64,000 nt of DNA, taken from Mogibacterium sp. Its GTDB lineage: Bacteria > Bacillota > Clostridia > Peptostreptococcales > Anaerovoracaceae. Where the stretch lies: NCBI GenBank assembly GCA_017431685.1, contig JAFRKO010000010.1, forward strand, positions 62,001 to 126,000. Direction: 5' to 3'. A program made the position numbers and the translations under genes. The notes beneath the pieces are model-generated. The model had not been told where the DNA came from. It worked only from the letters and a program-made list of their open reading frames with translations, and did not search any database. The first letter of the stretch is position 1, and every line of letters begins with the position of its first letter. Below are positions 17,407 to 26,837 of the stretch, one piece after another.

Positions 17407-18767
17407 TGTTTGAAGTGTCTGCCTCTTTGTTCAAAATTAGCGTACATGTCCCAGCTTGCGCATGCAGGTGAAAGAAGGACCTTCTCCCCGGCTCTTGCGA
17501 GCTCTGCAGCCTTGCGCACACACTCAGGCATGTCTTTGCAGTTATAAATATTAGTGAAGCCGGCTTTTCTGGCAGCTTCTTCTATAATAGGCGCATCTCT
17601 TCCGAGAAGTATGAGTGCCTCTACAGCTCCTTCAAAATGATTTACCAGGTCTTCAAAGTCCTGTCCTTTTCCGTCTCCGCCTGCAATAAGAATGATTCCG
17701 TCTTTAAGTGCCTTTATGGCGATTACAGCAGCGTCAACGTTAGTACCCTTTGAATCATTGTAGTAATCGACGTCATCGACCCTTCCGCAGAATTCGATGC
17801 GGTGCTCTACTCCCGGGAACTCCCTGATCACCGCAGAGATCACTTCAGGTTCAATACCGGCAAAGAAGCATATCGCTGCTGCCGCAAGAACGTTTTCTAC
17901 GTTGTGATCACCTATAATGCGGAGATCAGATGTGTCGCAGATGAAATGCTCCGTGCCCTGAAGGTCCTTTACGATAATCTTTGTGCCGTCAAGATACGCT
18001 CCGCAGTCAGTTTTTTCCTTTCTGCTGAACGGTATAACTGTCGCTCTGGTATTTTTTGAGAGATCATATGCCTGTTTATCGTCAAGATTGATGATAAGGA
18101 ACTCATCTTCAGACTGATTTGCAGCCACCTGAGCCTTTGCTGCGCCATATGCCTCCATAGTGCCGTGCCTGTTCAGATGATCAGGTGTGAGGTTGAGGAT
18201 CGCGGACACGACAGGCCTGAAATCAACAGCAGTCTCAAGCTGGAACGACGATACTTCGGTTACGAGCCAGTCCTTTTCAGTGCTGTCCATGGCCTGGGTA
18301 ACTACCGGGTTGCCGATGTTGCCCACAACGGCTGTATTTCGCCCTGAGGCCTTGAATATCTCGCCTACCAGTGTAGTTGTCGTTGTCTTGCCGTTGGTGC
18401 CTGTAATGGCCACAAAATTGCCTTCTCCGAGTCTGTATGCGAGCTCCAGCTCACCGATGATCTCTGCACCTGCATCTCTGGCCTGCTGAATGTAGTCGAG
18501 AGAAACAGGTACTCCCGGGCTCAGTATGAGCATATCGTATACGGTCATATCTTCAGGTATGCTGCCAAGGTACGACCTGATCTCTTCATTCTGCATGTAC
18601 TGGAGAAACTGAGTATCAAGCTTGTCAGGAGTCTTGGAATCCTGGATGGTTACTACAGCTCCAGCTTCATTAAGCGCCTTTGCCGCAGCCTTGCCGGACT
18701 TGCCAAGGCCGACTACGAGCACGTTACGTCCTCTGAGTATCTGTTTATAAGTTATTCCACGTTTCAT
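17382..18767 (-). CDS. murD: UDP-MurNAc-L-Ala:D-Glu ligase MurD
   Basis: 461-residue Mur ligase that adds D-glutamate to UDP-MurNAc-L-Ala. The N-terminal Rossmann domain (VLVVGLGKSGKAA) is followed by the ATP-binding P loop AITGTNGKTTTTTLVGEI (about residue 120), LNLTPDHLNRHGTMEAY and the C-terminal YYNDSKGTNVDAA and SPACASWDMYANFEQRG. Complete and of usual length. murE, murF, murC and murB are not in this cluster. Confidence 0.96.
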   Translation of the reverse strand: MKRGITYKQILRGRNVLVVGLGKSGKAAAKALNEAGAVVTIQDSKTPDKLDTQFLQYMQNEEIRSYLGSIPEDMTVYDMLILSPGVPVSLDYIQQARDAGAEIIGELELAYRLGEGNFVAITGTNGKTTTTTLVGEIFKASGRNTAVVGNIGNPVVTQAMDSTEKDWLVTEVSSFQLETAVDFRPVVSAILNLTPDHLNRHGTMEAYGAAKAQVAANQSEDEFLIINLDDKQAYDLSKNTRATVIPFSRKEKTDCGAYLDGTKIIVKDLQGTEHFICDTSDLRIIGDHNVENVLAAAAICFFAGIEPEVISAVIREFPGVEHRIEFCGRVDDVDYYNDSKGTNVDAAVIAIKALKDGIILIAGGDGKGQDFEDLVNHFEGAVEALILLGRDAPIIEEAARKAGFTNIYNCKDMPECVRKAAELARAGEKVLLSPACASWDMYANFEQRGRHFKQCINEMLK

Positions 18768-18789
18768 ATTGATCTGCCCCTTTTTATTT

Positions 18790-19776
18790 TTAACGAACTG
18801 ATAAATAAGCGATAACGCAGCAGATGAAGGTGAATATGCAGAATACGCGCACTACCTTCGTTTCATGCCATCCGCCCAGCTCAAAGTGATGATGGATCGG
18901 TGCCATCCTGAACACTCTCTTACCGCCTGTTTTCTTGAAGTATGTGACCTGGATGATAACTGACAGTGCCTCTATAACATAGATAAGGCCTGCGATCGGC
19001 AGAAGCCATTCCACGTGTCCCACTATTGCCATAGCTGAAAGCACACCGCCAAGCGCCATAGAGCCTGTATCTCCCATAAATATTTTCGCCGGGTAGTGAT
19101 TATACAGAAGGAAGCCTATGAGCGCTCCGAAAACGGCCTGGCCGGCAACGGCCATCGGCTCGTTGCCGCCGTGCACGGTCATGCCGACGATCGCAAACGT
19201 GCACGCCACGATCGACGAAGTACTCGCTGCCAGGCCGTCAAGTCCGTCAGTCAGATTAACGGCGTTGGCCATAGCTACCTCTATGAACACAACGAAAGGA
19301 ATATAAAGGATTCCGAAATCGACAGTCCTGCCGAAAAACGGGATCAGCATAGTGGTGCCCTCTTTTATCATCATGAATATGGCGAGTGCAATGCCGAAGA
19401 CCACCTGAAGTATCAGCTTCTGCTTCGGAGTGAGGCCTTCATTCTGTTTTTTGGCCACTTTATTGTAATCATCTATAAACCCTATAGCTCCGAAAGCGAA
19501 CATGCTGAGGAGTATGGCAATCTTCTCAGTCGTCAGGCTTCCTTTCATGAACATGCTTGCCACTACAGCGACAGTGATTCCGATGATGAATGCAATTCCG
19601 CCCATAGTAGGCGTTCCGGCCTTGCTCATATGGGCCTGAGGGCCTTCTTCTCTTATAAACTGTCCGAACTGCTTCTGTCTCAGCAAAGGTATCATTCTTG
19701 CTGTCACAAGCATCGATACCGCGAAAGCTATCGCAGCTATGAGTGCATATTCTCCTATTCCGTGATTAGTAATCAT
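18790..19776 (-). CDS. mraY: Phospho-MurNAc-pentapeptide translocase MraY
   Basis: 328-residue integral membrane enzyme with about ten helices that makes lipid I from UDP-MurNAc-pentapeptide and undecaprenyl phosphate. Conserved catalytic segments are FIDDYNKV (Asp pair), NAVNLTDGLDGLA, FMGDTGSMALGG and the His-rich loop APIHHHFELGGW near residue 295. Ribosome binding site GGAG upstream. Confidence 0.96.
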   Translation of the reverse strand: MITNHGIGEYALIAAIAFAVSMLVTARMIPLLRQKQFGQFIREEGPQAHMSKAGTPTMGGIAFIIGITVAVVASMFMKGSLTTEKIAILLSMFAFGAIGFIDDYNKVAKKQNEGLTPKQKLILQVVFGIALAIFMMIKEGTTMLIPFFGRTVDFGILYIPFVVFIEVAMANAVNLTDGLDGLAASTSSIVACTFAIVGMTVHGGNEPMAVAGQAVFGALIGFLLYNHYPAKIFMGDTGSMALGGVLSAMAIVGHVEWLLPIAGLIYVIEALSVIIQVTYFKKTGGKRVFRMAPIHHHFELGGWHETKVVRVFCIFTFICCVIAYLSVR

Positions 19777-19809
19777 TTTCTTTTATTATTCTCCGTTCTG
19801 CCGCAGATA

Positions 19810-21870
19810 TCACTCGCTGTATATATATACTACTGAATCTTTCTCTACTCTCGTTCCGGCCTTCGGATACTGATCTATGACCACGAACGACTGGCTGCTT
19901 TGATCTTCAGGAATGACTGTATATTTAAGTCCATAGAGCTTTATATTGCGAATGGCATCCTTGCTGTCCATACCTGTAACATCAGGCACCTCCACGGTGT
20001 TCTGCAATGCAGCCGCTTTCTCTTCTTTGGTGAGCTTGCGCTCAACTCCAAGGTATTCTAGGGACTTTTCAGTAATTTCCTTGACTATCGGGCCGGCTGT
20101 GAATGCACCGTATTCCATCTTTGTAGGCCTGTAGACAATACATATCATAGAGATAACCGGATCGTCCATAGGAGCCATGACCACGAAAGATGTGTTTGTC
20201 TCGTTGCTGTACTTTTTGTTCGCTACACGGTTCGCAGTTCCGGTCTTTCCGCCGACTCTGTAGCCCGGGATATATGCAGTTTTTCCGCCTGCATCAGACA
20301 CATAATACTCCATTATGTCACGCATCTCGGTTGCGGTTTCTTCGGATATAACCTGTCTGACCTCAGTATCCGGAACCTCTTCAACGACTTTACCGTCTTT
20401 ATCGACTATCTTGTCGACGATCTTCGGCTTCATCAGAATTCCGTTATTACCAAGGCTGTTTACAGCACAGAGTATCTGTATAGGCGTTACCGCGATTCCC
20501 TGACCATATCCTGTTGTGGCAAGGTCTACATCACTCATCGTCGCCGGATCCTTGACGATCGAAAGGCCTTCGCCCGGAAGATCGATACCCGTAAGGTCAT
20601 TGAACCCAAAGAGATCAATGTAGTTGTAAAAAGTATTTGCTCCCATATCAAGGGCAACCTTGGCAAGCGCAGGGTTGCATGAGTTTCCTACAGCCTCTTT
20701 CAGATTCTCCTTTCCGTGTGTGAACAGGCAGTGAAGATAGTACCCGCCTACTTTGATAGCTCCTGTACAGTTGTACTTCGAATTCACAGTCGCGCTCCCG
20801 GAGTCGAGTGCCGAAGCAGCCGCTATCAGTTTGAATGTCGAGCCCGGTTCGTAAACGTCGGTAACACCGGTTATCTTCCACATATTGCTGAGATACTCGG
20901 TCTTTTCCTTATCGGTCATCTTTTCAAATTCCGCTTTCTCTTTAGGATCAGCCGGCTCATTGGACTCATTCGGGTCGTACTCTGGAGTCGTTGCTATAGC
21001 CAGTACGTCCCCGGTCTTCGGGTTCATAACGATACATGTGATGGCATCTGCTCCGGTCCTTTCCATGCCGGTCACCAGGGCATCTTCCACGAAGTGCTGT
21101 ATCACTGAATCGATGGTAGTAACGATGCCGTAACCGTCCTGAGCCTTGTAGTATCTTGTTTTGCTGTTTGAGAGCGTATCACCGTTATTATCAGTTGTCC
21201 TGACTGTTCTTCCCTTAATACCGGCAAGTGTAGAGTTGTATTCGTACTCAAGTCCTGAGCGGCCTACATTGTCTTTGTTGACTCCGCCCAGCACCTGGGC
21301 CGCGAAAGCGCCGTTAGGATAATATCTTGCAGCACGTGTCTTTACGATCACATCGCCTTCGAATTCACTTTCCGCCGCTTCTACCTGCTGCCTCGTGAGA
21401 CCCTCTCCGAGAAGCACAAGGTTTTCTTCTCCTTCGAGGAGCGCCTTTATCTCTGCAGCATCCTTGCCCGTGATCTGTGCAAGTCTGAGGATTCTCTTCG
21501 CCTTGTCATCAGCGCTGATACTTTCGTCTTTATATATATACTGTGTATAAGCGTAGAGTTCGTATTCAGTCACCGTCTCGGCAAGGGTATTCATGCGCGA
21601 ATCATAGATTGCACCTCTTACAGGCGCGATCTCGGTGTCGACCTTCTGCATATCAGCGGCCAGCACCTTCAGCTCGTCAGACTTGTAGATCTGCCAGTAC
21701 CCCATACGGAAAACAAGCGCAAAAAGAAGCAGCAGAATCACACCGAACCCAAACGCCAGACGATTGCGGTTTCTGGAGGTGATCAGATTGCTGTTGTCTT
21801 CAAGAGCTTTTCTCCTGATTTTTTCTCTTTTCTTATTTGTTTTGTTATTTGTTTTCTTTTCTGTATCCAT
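19810..21870 (-). CDS. Class B penicillin-binding protein (FtsI/SpoVD type) with PASTA domain
   Basis: 686-residue transpeptidase with N-terminal cytoplasmic/TM segment (TM about 36-56), dimerisation domain, and transpeptidase motifs: SxxK as STFK in EPGSTFKLIAAA, SxN as SCN in AVGNSCNPALAK, and KTG in VGGKTGTANRV. One C-terminal PASTA domain (about 620-686; VEVPDVTGMDSKDAI) is typical of SpoVD and some vegetative PBP2 homologues. Sequence alone does not tell division-specific FtsI from sporulation SpoVD. It is the first gene after a terminator that separates it from ftsL. Confidence 0.93.
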   Translation of the reverse strand: MDTEKKTNNKTNKKREKIRRKALEDNSNLITSRNRNRLAFGFGVILLLLFALVFRMGYWQIYKSDELKVLAADMQKVDTEIAPVRGAIYDSRMNTLAETVTEYELYAYTQYIYKDESISADDKAKRILRLAQITGKDAAEIKALLEGEENLVLLGEGLTRQQVEAAESEFEGDVIVKTRAARYYPNGAFAAQVLGGVNKDNVGRSGLEYEYNSTLAGIKGRTVRTTDNNGDTLSNSKTRYYKAQDGYGIVTTIDSVIQHFVEDALVTGMERTGADAITCIVMNPKTGDVLAIATTPEYDPNESNEPADPKEKAEFEKMTDKEKTEYLSNMWKITGVTDVYEPGSTFKLIAAASALDSGSATVNSKYNCTGAIKVGGYYLHCLFTHGKENLKEAVGNSCNPALAKVALDMGANTFYNYIDLFGFNDLTGIDLPGEGLSIVKDPATMSDVDLATTGYGQGIAVTPIQILCAVNSLGNNGILMKPKIVDKIVDKDGKVVEEVPDTEVRQVISEETATEMRDIMEYYVSDAGGKTAYIPGYRVGGKTGTANRVANKKYSNETNTSFVVMAPMDDPVISMICIVYRPTKMEYGAFTAGPIVKEITEKSLEYLGVERKLTKEEKAAALQNTVEVPDVTGMDSKDAIRNIKLYGLKYTVIPEDQSSQSFVVIDQYPKAGTRVEKDSVVYIYSE

Positions 21871-21966
21871 ACTTCCTCATTTGAGCATACATATACGGAT
21901 ATACTATACCACATATGGTATTCGATTTTAAAGAGCGATACTGTATTTAGAAAGAAGCAATGTTAT

Positions 21967-22001
21967 AAAAAAAGCCACCGAACCGTTGCCGGATCAGTGG
22001 C
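21967..22001 (-). terminator. Terminator between ftsL and the PBP gene
   Basis: Minus strand: GCCAC stem (21997-22001 with 21974-21978), inner GA/TC and CCG/CGG pairs, a GCAA tetraloop, then seven T. It would end or attenuate the mraZ-rsmH-ftsL transcript before the PBP gene. Confidence 0.75.
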
Positions 22002-22023
22002 ACTGAATTGTCTGCTCTATGCA

Positions 22024-22383
22024 TTAATTGTAAGCTTCACTTCTTATGGCAGCAGCAAGATTCTTGACCTCTGACTCCGCATTGCCCAGCTTCACGACGT
22101 TCTCTGCCGAAGGATATACCATACCGAACTGCTGTGTAGCTACCTTTTCTATTCTGGTCACCCTTGTCTCGTCTACTATCTGGCTCTGCAGTGAATCGAT
22201 TTCTGCCTGGAGATATTCATTCTCTCTCTCAAGTATGTTGTTTTCGTGCTGGATGATTGCCGCGTACGATCTCATGCCTACGAGTACAAATATTCCGATC
22301 ATTACTACAGCCAGCAGTCTGACTGCGCTTCTTCTGTCAGCTCTGATTCTGTCTTCTCTTATCCTCTGTTCTCTGCTTTTCAT
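22024..22383 (-). CDS. ftsL: FtsL-like septum formation protein
   Basis: 119-residue bitopic protein: short basic cytoplasmic tail, one transmembrane helix (about 22-44), then an extracellular leucine-zipper coiled coil (48-85) and a short tail with QQFGMVYPSAENVV. This is the FtsL/DivIC arrangement, and its position between rsmH and the class B PBP is the standard place for FtsL. Sequence conservation in this family is low, so the call rests largely on topology and synteny. Confidence 0.85.
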   Translation of the reverse strand: MKSREQRIREDRIRADRRSAVRLLAVVMIGIFVLVGMRSYAAIIQHENNILERENEYLQAEIDSLQSQIVDETRVTRIEKVATQQFGMVYPSAENVVKLGNAESEVKNLAAAIRSEAYN

Positions 22384-22418
22384 GGTCGTAAATCTCTTTT
22401 CGAAGTGTGTTACAGGTG

Positions 22419-23351
22419 CTACAGTTTCTCGAGTACTCTGAGCTTGGCGCTCCTTGCTCTCGGGTTTGTCTCAGTCTCTTCTTCCGAAGGTGCTATCGGT
22501 TTTCTTGTTACCCTTTTTACATCAGCTTTCTTGCCGCACACACATACCGGAAAGTCTTTAGGGCATGTGCACGGATCGAGCCTTCTTTCGAATTCCGTCT
22601 TTACTATTCTGTCTTCCAGAGAATGGAAGGTTATTATCGCTATCCTTCCGCCGCTCTCCAGAAGGTCGGGCAGCTTTTCGACCGCTTCCCTGAGGTGACC
22701 GAGTTCGTCGTTTACCTCTATCCTTATCGCCTGAAACGTCCTCTTGGCCGGGTGAGGTCCGGTGCGTCTGGCCTTGGCGGGAATGGCTGCCTTTATAATT
22801 TCTGTCAGCCTTCCTGTCGAATCTATCGGTGACTCCGCTCTTTCCCTGACGATGAACTCGGCGATCCTGGAAGCCCAGCGTTCTTCGCCGTATTCTCTTA
22901 TCATTCTGGTGAGCTCATCCCTGCTATAACCGTTTACTATGTCATATGCTGTAAGTCTGTCGGAGTCGTCCATTCTCATATCGAGAGGCGCATCCTGCAT
23001 ATAGCTGAATCCTCTTTCCGGATTGTCGAGCTGATATGAGCTGACTCCCAGGTCGAGCAGAATTCCATGCACCTTTTTACCGGCAGCCTCTGCGATAGCT
23101 TCCACATCACTGTAGTTTGCGTGTACGAATCTCTTTTCGCAGCTGTACTCTTCCAGTCTTTTCTCTGCCGCTGCCAGGGCCTCGCGGTCTCTGTCTACCG
23201 CTATCAGCACGCCCCCCTCCGTAAGCCTTTGGCATATCCCTGAGGAATGTCCGCCGCCTCCCACGGTACCGTCGACGTATATGCCGTCCGGTTTGATATC
23301 CAGGGCTTCCATCACTTCGTTAAACAGCACCGGTACGTGTTCAAATTCCAT
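22419..23351 (-). CDS. rsmH: 16S rRNA m4C1402 methyltransferase RsmH
   Basis: 310-residue SAM-dependent methyltransferase (MraW) that N4-methylates C1402 of 16S rRNA. N-terminal [16 protein letters not shown] motif [15 protein letters not shown], conserved [20 protein letters not shown], and C-terminal [15 protein letters not shown] are all present. Directly downstream of mraZ, as in most dcw clusters. Confidence 0.97.
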   Translation of the reverse strand: MEFEHVPVLFNEVMEALDIKPDGIYVDGTVGGGGHSSGICQRLTEGGVLIAVDRDREALAAAEKRLEEYSCEKRFVHANYSDVEAIAEAAGKKVHGILLDLGVSSYQLDNPERGFSYMQDAPLDMRMDDSDRLTAYDIVNGYSRDELTRMIREYGEERWASRIAEFIVRERAESPIDSTGRLTEIIKAAIPAKARRTGPHPAKRTFQAIRIEVNDELGHLREAVEKLPDLLESGGRIAIITFHSLEDRIVKTEFERRLDPCTCPKDFPVCVCGKKADVKRVTRKPIAPSEEETETNPRARSAKLRVLEKL

Positions 23352-23362
23352 GTGGACCCTCT

Positions 23363-23794
23363 CTATATGCTGAATTCTCTGAGCTTGTCAGTGAATTTGC
23401 TGTCTTTCATTTTCTTTGCCAGGTCGAAGTCCGCTTTAGTCTCTGCGCTCCATATCTCCACTTTGTTCATGGCACCTGTAGTTATCAGGTCTTTTGTGAT
23501 ATGCGCGTAGTCTCTGAGATTCTGCGGGATCTTTATCCTTCCCTGACCGTCGAGTTCGCAGAGTTCTGAATTTCCGAAAAAATCTCTGATGAACTCACGG
23601 AAGTCAGCGTCAGACTGCGGAAGAGCCGCTATCTTTGCGGCCATCACTTCGAAGTCCTCCATTGTGTAAATATAGAGGCACTCGTCGAAGCCTTTCGTGA
23701 GCATGCACTTACCTCCCAGCTGGTCCCTGAACTTTGCAGGTACGGCCATCCGGTTCTTGTCATCTATTTTGTTGGTGTAAGTGCCTAAGAACAT
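23363..23794 (-). CDS. mraZ: Transcriptional regulator MraZ
   Basis: 143-residue AbrB-like DNA-binding protein with two tandem MraZ repeats ([15 protein letters not shown] at about 12-26 and [16 protein letters not shown] at about 83-98). MraZ oligomers bind GTGGG-type repeats in their own promoter and regulate the dcw cluster. Three such boxes lie 73-135 nt upstream. No Shine-Dalgarno sequence is visible before the ATG (the 25 nt upstream lack a purine-rich core), suggesting weak or non-canonical initiation. Confidence 0.95.
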   Translation of the reverse strand: MFLGTYTNKIDDKNRMAVPAKFRDQLGGKCMLTKGFDECLYIYTMEDFEVMAAKIAALPQSDADFREFIRDFFGNSELCELDGQGRIKIPQNLRDYAHITKDLITTGAMNKVEIWSAETKADFDLAKKMKDSKFTDKLREFSI

Positions 23795-23866
23795 TTTTCG
23801 TTGAAATTTCAGCGCTTTGCAGCCTTGTTTTTATAAATATCGAAAGCTTTGGATAGGTAGATTTTA

Positions 23867-23928
23867 CCCCACTTTTCCCCACTTTTACAAACGAAAATCT
23901 TATTTTTTGTTATGTTTTCCCCACTTTT
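23867..23928 (-). promoter_or_regulatory. MraZ operator: three GTGGGG boxes
   Basis: Minus-strand AAAAGTGGGG occurs at 23877-23886 and 23867-23876 (back-to-back, 10-bp period) and again at 23919-23928. Direct repeats of GTGGG with helical periodicity upstream of mraZ match the known MraZ autoregulatory site. The third copy, 42 bp farther out, is in phase with neither a simple 10-bp nor an 11-bp run, so it may be an auxiliary site. Confidence 0.85.
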
Positions 23929-23961
23929 TTGTGTAAAGTTACCTTTACAAAGCTGATTTTT

Positions 23962-24002
23962 AAAAAAATAAAAAAGCAGGCACAAGATGTAGTGTCTGCT
24001 TT
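23962..24002 (-). terminator. Terminator of the nhaC-fabG unit
   Basis: Minus strand: AAAGCAGACAC (23992-24002) pairs with GTGCCTGCTTT (23973-23983) around an 8-nt loop with one wobble, followed by a long T tract. It insulates the SDR gene from the mraZ promoter. The 12-mer CACAAGATGTAG in the loop region recurs at 24074-24085. Confidence 0.85.
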
Positions 24003-24091
24003 ACATTTTTGCACAATATATAGGTAAAGATATCTTTACATATTTTGAGATTGTGTCACCTTGCAGCAGTTGCCACAAGATGTAGCTCTGC

Positions 24092-24808
24092 TTAAATTAC
24101 AAGGCCTCCGTTAACACTTATCACCTGCCCCGTAATGAACGCGGCGTCTTCTGAAGCCAGGAACATCATGACTTTCGCAATGTCTTCCGGAGCTCCGCTT
24201 CTGCAGAGTGGTGTCTTATCAACTAATATGTCTGCGGCATATTCACTTACTGAAGCGTTCATGCCGGTGTCAATCATTCCGGGCGATATGCAGTTGACCC
24301 TTATACCTGAAGGGCCTACCTCTTTTGCAAGTGCCTTTGTAAGGCCTATAACACCTGCTTTAGCGGCTGAATACGCAGCTTCACAGGATGCTCCGACTTC
24401 ACCCAACATCGAGCCTACAGTGATTATACAGCCGTTTCTGCGGCTTATCATTGCAGGCAGCACATACCTTACGCAGTAGAACACTCCGCTGAGATCAGTG
24501 TTTATCACATCTTCCCACCTGCTTATATCCATGTCGGTTATGAGACCGTAATCAGCGATTGCGGCGTTACAGATCAGAATATCTATCTGCCCGAGCACCG
24601 ATACCGCTTTGTCGACAGCTATTCTCACCGAGTCGTGATGCTTCACATCACACCTCACCGGAGTCGCACCCGTCTCTTGTCTGAGGATGTCTGCAGCGAT
24701 CTCTGACTTGTGAAAAGTGAACACAACTTTATGGCCTGCAGCAGTGAACTGTCTTACAGCCTCTGCTCCTATGCCGCGGGATCCGCCTGTAATCAGAATG
24801 TTGGCCAT
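24092..24808 (-). CDS. SDR oxidoreductase, FabG-like
   Basis: 238-residue short-chain dehydrogenase. NAD(P) motif TGGSRGIGAEA at about 8-18, NAAIADYG near 85, catalytic Ser in ITVGSMLGEVG, YxxxK as YSAAKAG, and a C-terminal FITGQVISVNGG, all typical of 3-oxoacyl-ACP reductases. It is not in a fatty-acid cluster but follows nhaC and a small membrane protein, so a FabG role is not assured and it may reduce another keto substrate. The open frame extends to 24874, but the ATG at 24808 right after the upstream stop codon fits the family N-terminus. Confidence 0.85.
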   Translation of the reverse strand: MANILITGGSRGIGAEAVRQFTAAGHKVVFTFHKSEIAADILRQETGATPVRCDVKHHDSVRIAVDKAVSVLGQIDILICNAAIADYGLITDMDISRWEDVINTDLSGVFYCVRYVLPAMISRRNGCIITVGSMLGEVGASCEAAYSAAKAGVIGLTKALAKEVGPSGIRVNCISPGMIDTGMNASVSEYAADILVDKTPLCRSGAPEDIAKVMMFLASEDAAFITGQVISVNGGLVI

Positions 24809-24815
24809 GACTGCG

Positions 24816-25196
24816 TCACTCGCCCCCCTCCAGGAACTTATCGATCTTATCCATTGCCTTGCCGGCAACTTCACTTACATCGTCCATTTCAATTTTTCCG
24901 TTTCCCAGCGTACTTGGCTTGCCGCCTGCAGCGATGCGCTCCTGCTCGAGTCTTTCCTTCTCAAGTCTGGCCTGCTCCTTTGCTTTCTCCTTCTTTGCCT
25001 TTCTGATACTGTGTCTGATCATGAGGAAGAGGATAAGGAGCACAGCGATCACGACTCCCGCCACTGCGAAGCCGAAACTCGCCTCAGCCTTGAAGCGTCT
25101 CCAGTTGAGTTTAATGAACATAGCTGCTACTGCGATTGCCAGCAGCATTATGATAACGAGATATACAGTCGCATTCCCTTTTTTGTTGTTTTTCAT
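24816..25196 (-). CDS. Small membrane protein, unknown function
   Basis: 126 residues: two hydrophobic helices (about 8-27 and 40-60) then a charged Lys/Glu/Arg-rich coiled-coil-prone tail (RKAKKEKAKEQARLEKERL) and a C-terminal short helix. It starts inside the nhaC stop codon (ATGA overlap), so it is coupled to the antiporter and may be an accessory subunit. No family recognised. Confidence 0.7.
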   Translation of the reverse strand: MKNNKKGNATVYLVIIMLLAIAVAAMFIKLNWRRFKAEASFGFAVAGVVIAVLLILFLMIRHSIRKAKKEKAKEQARLEKERLEQERIAAGGKPSTLGNGKIEMDDVSEVAGKAMDKIDKFLEGGE

Positions 25197-26635
25197 ACGA
25201 GTTCTCCTCTGTCCGCCCTCTCCTGCTCCTCAGGCGTCATCTTTGTAACAGTAATTCCGAGGAACGCCAGCACGAAGCAAAGTATCGGCATAGTGTAGTT
25301 GAATACTGCCCAAGGCGCGTACTGTGCCCATGCGACACCGAGGTTTGTTGCTATGAATACTCCGCATGTATTCCACGGAACGAGGCATGATGTTACCGTT
25401 CCTGCTGACTCAAGCGCGTTGGACAGGCTCTTAGGATGTATACCCTTCTCTCTGTATGCAGGTGCAAACATGCGGCCCGGAATAAGAATAGAGATATACT
25501 GCTCAGCCATGATAGCGTTGGCAAAAATCGATGTGATCTCTGTAGCTCCGACGAGAGCTGCAGGGCCTTTGACGACTTTGAGGAGAGCCTCGATTATTAC
25601 CTCCATCTGACGTGTGCCTTCCATGATGCCTCCGAACATCATAGCCATCATGACCATCAGGATAGAGAACGCCATATTCAGCAGTCCGCCGGATGAAAGC
25701 AGATCGTTCAGCGACTCGAGCTCTGTCTCACATACAAAACCGTTGAGCGAAACATCAAGCATGGCACCGACTGTAACACCCTGCTGGCAGAAAGGAGCCA
25801 GAATGAGAGCCGTGATAAAGCCAAGTGTGATGCCCGGGATCGCCGGTACTTTTAGAGCTATTGCAAGAATTACGACCAGCGGCGGCAGAAGCAGTATCGG
25901 ACTTACATTGAAGTTGTTTTTGATGCCCTCCATAATGATGACTGCCTGTGAGCTGTCTACTGTACCGGATGACACGTGCGCGAAGCCGTAGACTCCGAAA
26001 AATACGAGAGCTATCACATATGCGAGCAAAGTGGACTTGAGCATATACTTGACATGTGTGAATACATCAGTTCCGGCCATGGCAGGTGCCAGGTTAGTTG
26101 TATCAGAGAGCGGCGAAAGCTTGTCCCCGAAATAAGCTCCGGAAATAACAGCTCCTGCAGTAGGACCTACAGGCATGCCGAGTCCTGCCCCGATACCGAT
26201 GAGAGCCAGTCCCATGGTGCCCATGGTGCCCCAGGACGTACCCGTGGCAAGGGATGTGATGGAGCAGATCAGCACCGCTGCCACCAGGAAGATCTTAGGT
26301 GAAAGCAGTTTCAGTCCATAGTAGATCATCGTAGGGATGGTTCCCGATAAGAGCCACGCTCCTACCATCATTCCTACGATCGCCAGGATCAGCATTGACT
26401 GCATAGCCTTTGATATACCGTCAATCATCATCTGCTCAATGTCTGCCCACTTATAGCCGAGCGTCATGCTGACTATCGAAGTTATGATAACTCCGATGAA
26501 CATCGGGATATGCGGATCAGCTCCGAATCCGACGATACCTATCATCATAACGGCTATCAGGCCAAGCATCGAAATAAGTGCGTGCATTATCGTAGGCCTT
26601 TTGATCTCACGTTCTTCAGTAAAAATGTTTTTCAT
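25193..26635 (-). CDS. nhaC: Na+/H+ antiporter, NhaC family
   Basis: 480-residue membrane protein with about 12 helices. NhaC-family signatures include GMMVGAWLLSGTIPTMIYYG, SLATGTSWGTMGTMGLAL, the ISGAYFGDKLSPLSDTTNLA segment with conserved Asp/Ser residues, and VPWNTCGVF. It exchanges cytoplasmic Na+ (or a Na+-linked substrate) for protons; some members are malate/lactate antiporters, so substrate is not settled. A 202-bp leader contains a TATAAT at 26687-26692 on the minus strand and a GC hairpin near 26662-26686. Confidence 0.92.
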   Translation of the reverse strand: MKNIFTEEREIKRPTIMHALISMLGLIAVMMIGIVGFGADPHIPMFIGVIITSIVSMTLGYKWADIEQMMIDGISKAMQSMLILAIVGMMVGAWLLSGTIPTMIYYGLKLLSPKIFLVAAVLICSITSLATGTSWGTMGTMGLALIGIGAGLGMPVGPTAGAVISGAYFGDKLSPLSDTTNLAPAMAGTDVFTHVKYMLKSTLLAYVIALVFFGVYGFAHVSSGTVDSSQAVIIMEGIKNNFNVSPILLLPPLVVILAIALKVPAIPGITLGFITALILAPFCQQGVTVGAMLDVSLNGFVCETELESLNDLLSSGGLLNMAFSILMVMMAMMFGGIMEGTRQMEVIIEALLKVVKGPAALVGATEITSIFANAIMAEQYISILIPGRMFAPAYREKGIHPKSLSNALESAGTVTSCLVPWNTCGVFIATNLGVAWAQYAPWAVFNYTMPILCFVLAFLGITVTKMTPEEQERADRGELV

Positions 26636-26770
26636 AACTTTTAAGTGACCTTTCTATAACAGTTTACGGGGGCGATTCCCGCCCGTATTATAATCCATGC
26701 TATATATTACACTATATATTGTGTATTTTACAAATTTGCACCACAATTTCAACATAAAATTCTGTTTTTT

Positions 26771-26800
26771 CAACAAAAACGCCGGCACCCGGCCGGCGTT
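26771..26800 (-). terminator. Terminator of the nucleoside kinase gene
   Basis: AACGCCGGC (26778-26786) pairs perfectly with GCCGGCGTT (26792-26800) around a 5-nt loop; the minus strand continues into a T-rich run. Strong GC stem. Confidence 0.85.
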
Positions 26801-26837
26801 CAGCTGCAATTCGCAAAGATAATCTATGTAATGCTGT

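Noticed and set aside
23981-24085. Repeat of CACAAGATGTAG as a CRISPR or attachment-site repeat
   Set aside because: Only two copies 93 bp apart, one being the loop of a terminator; no array or integrase.
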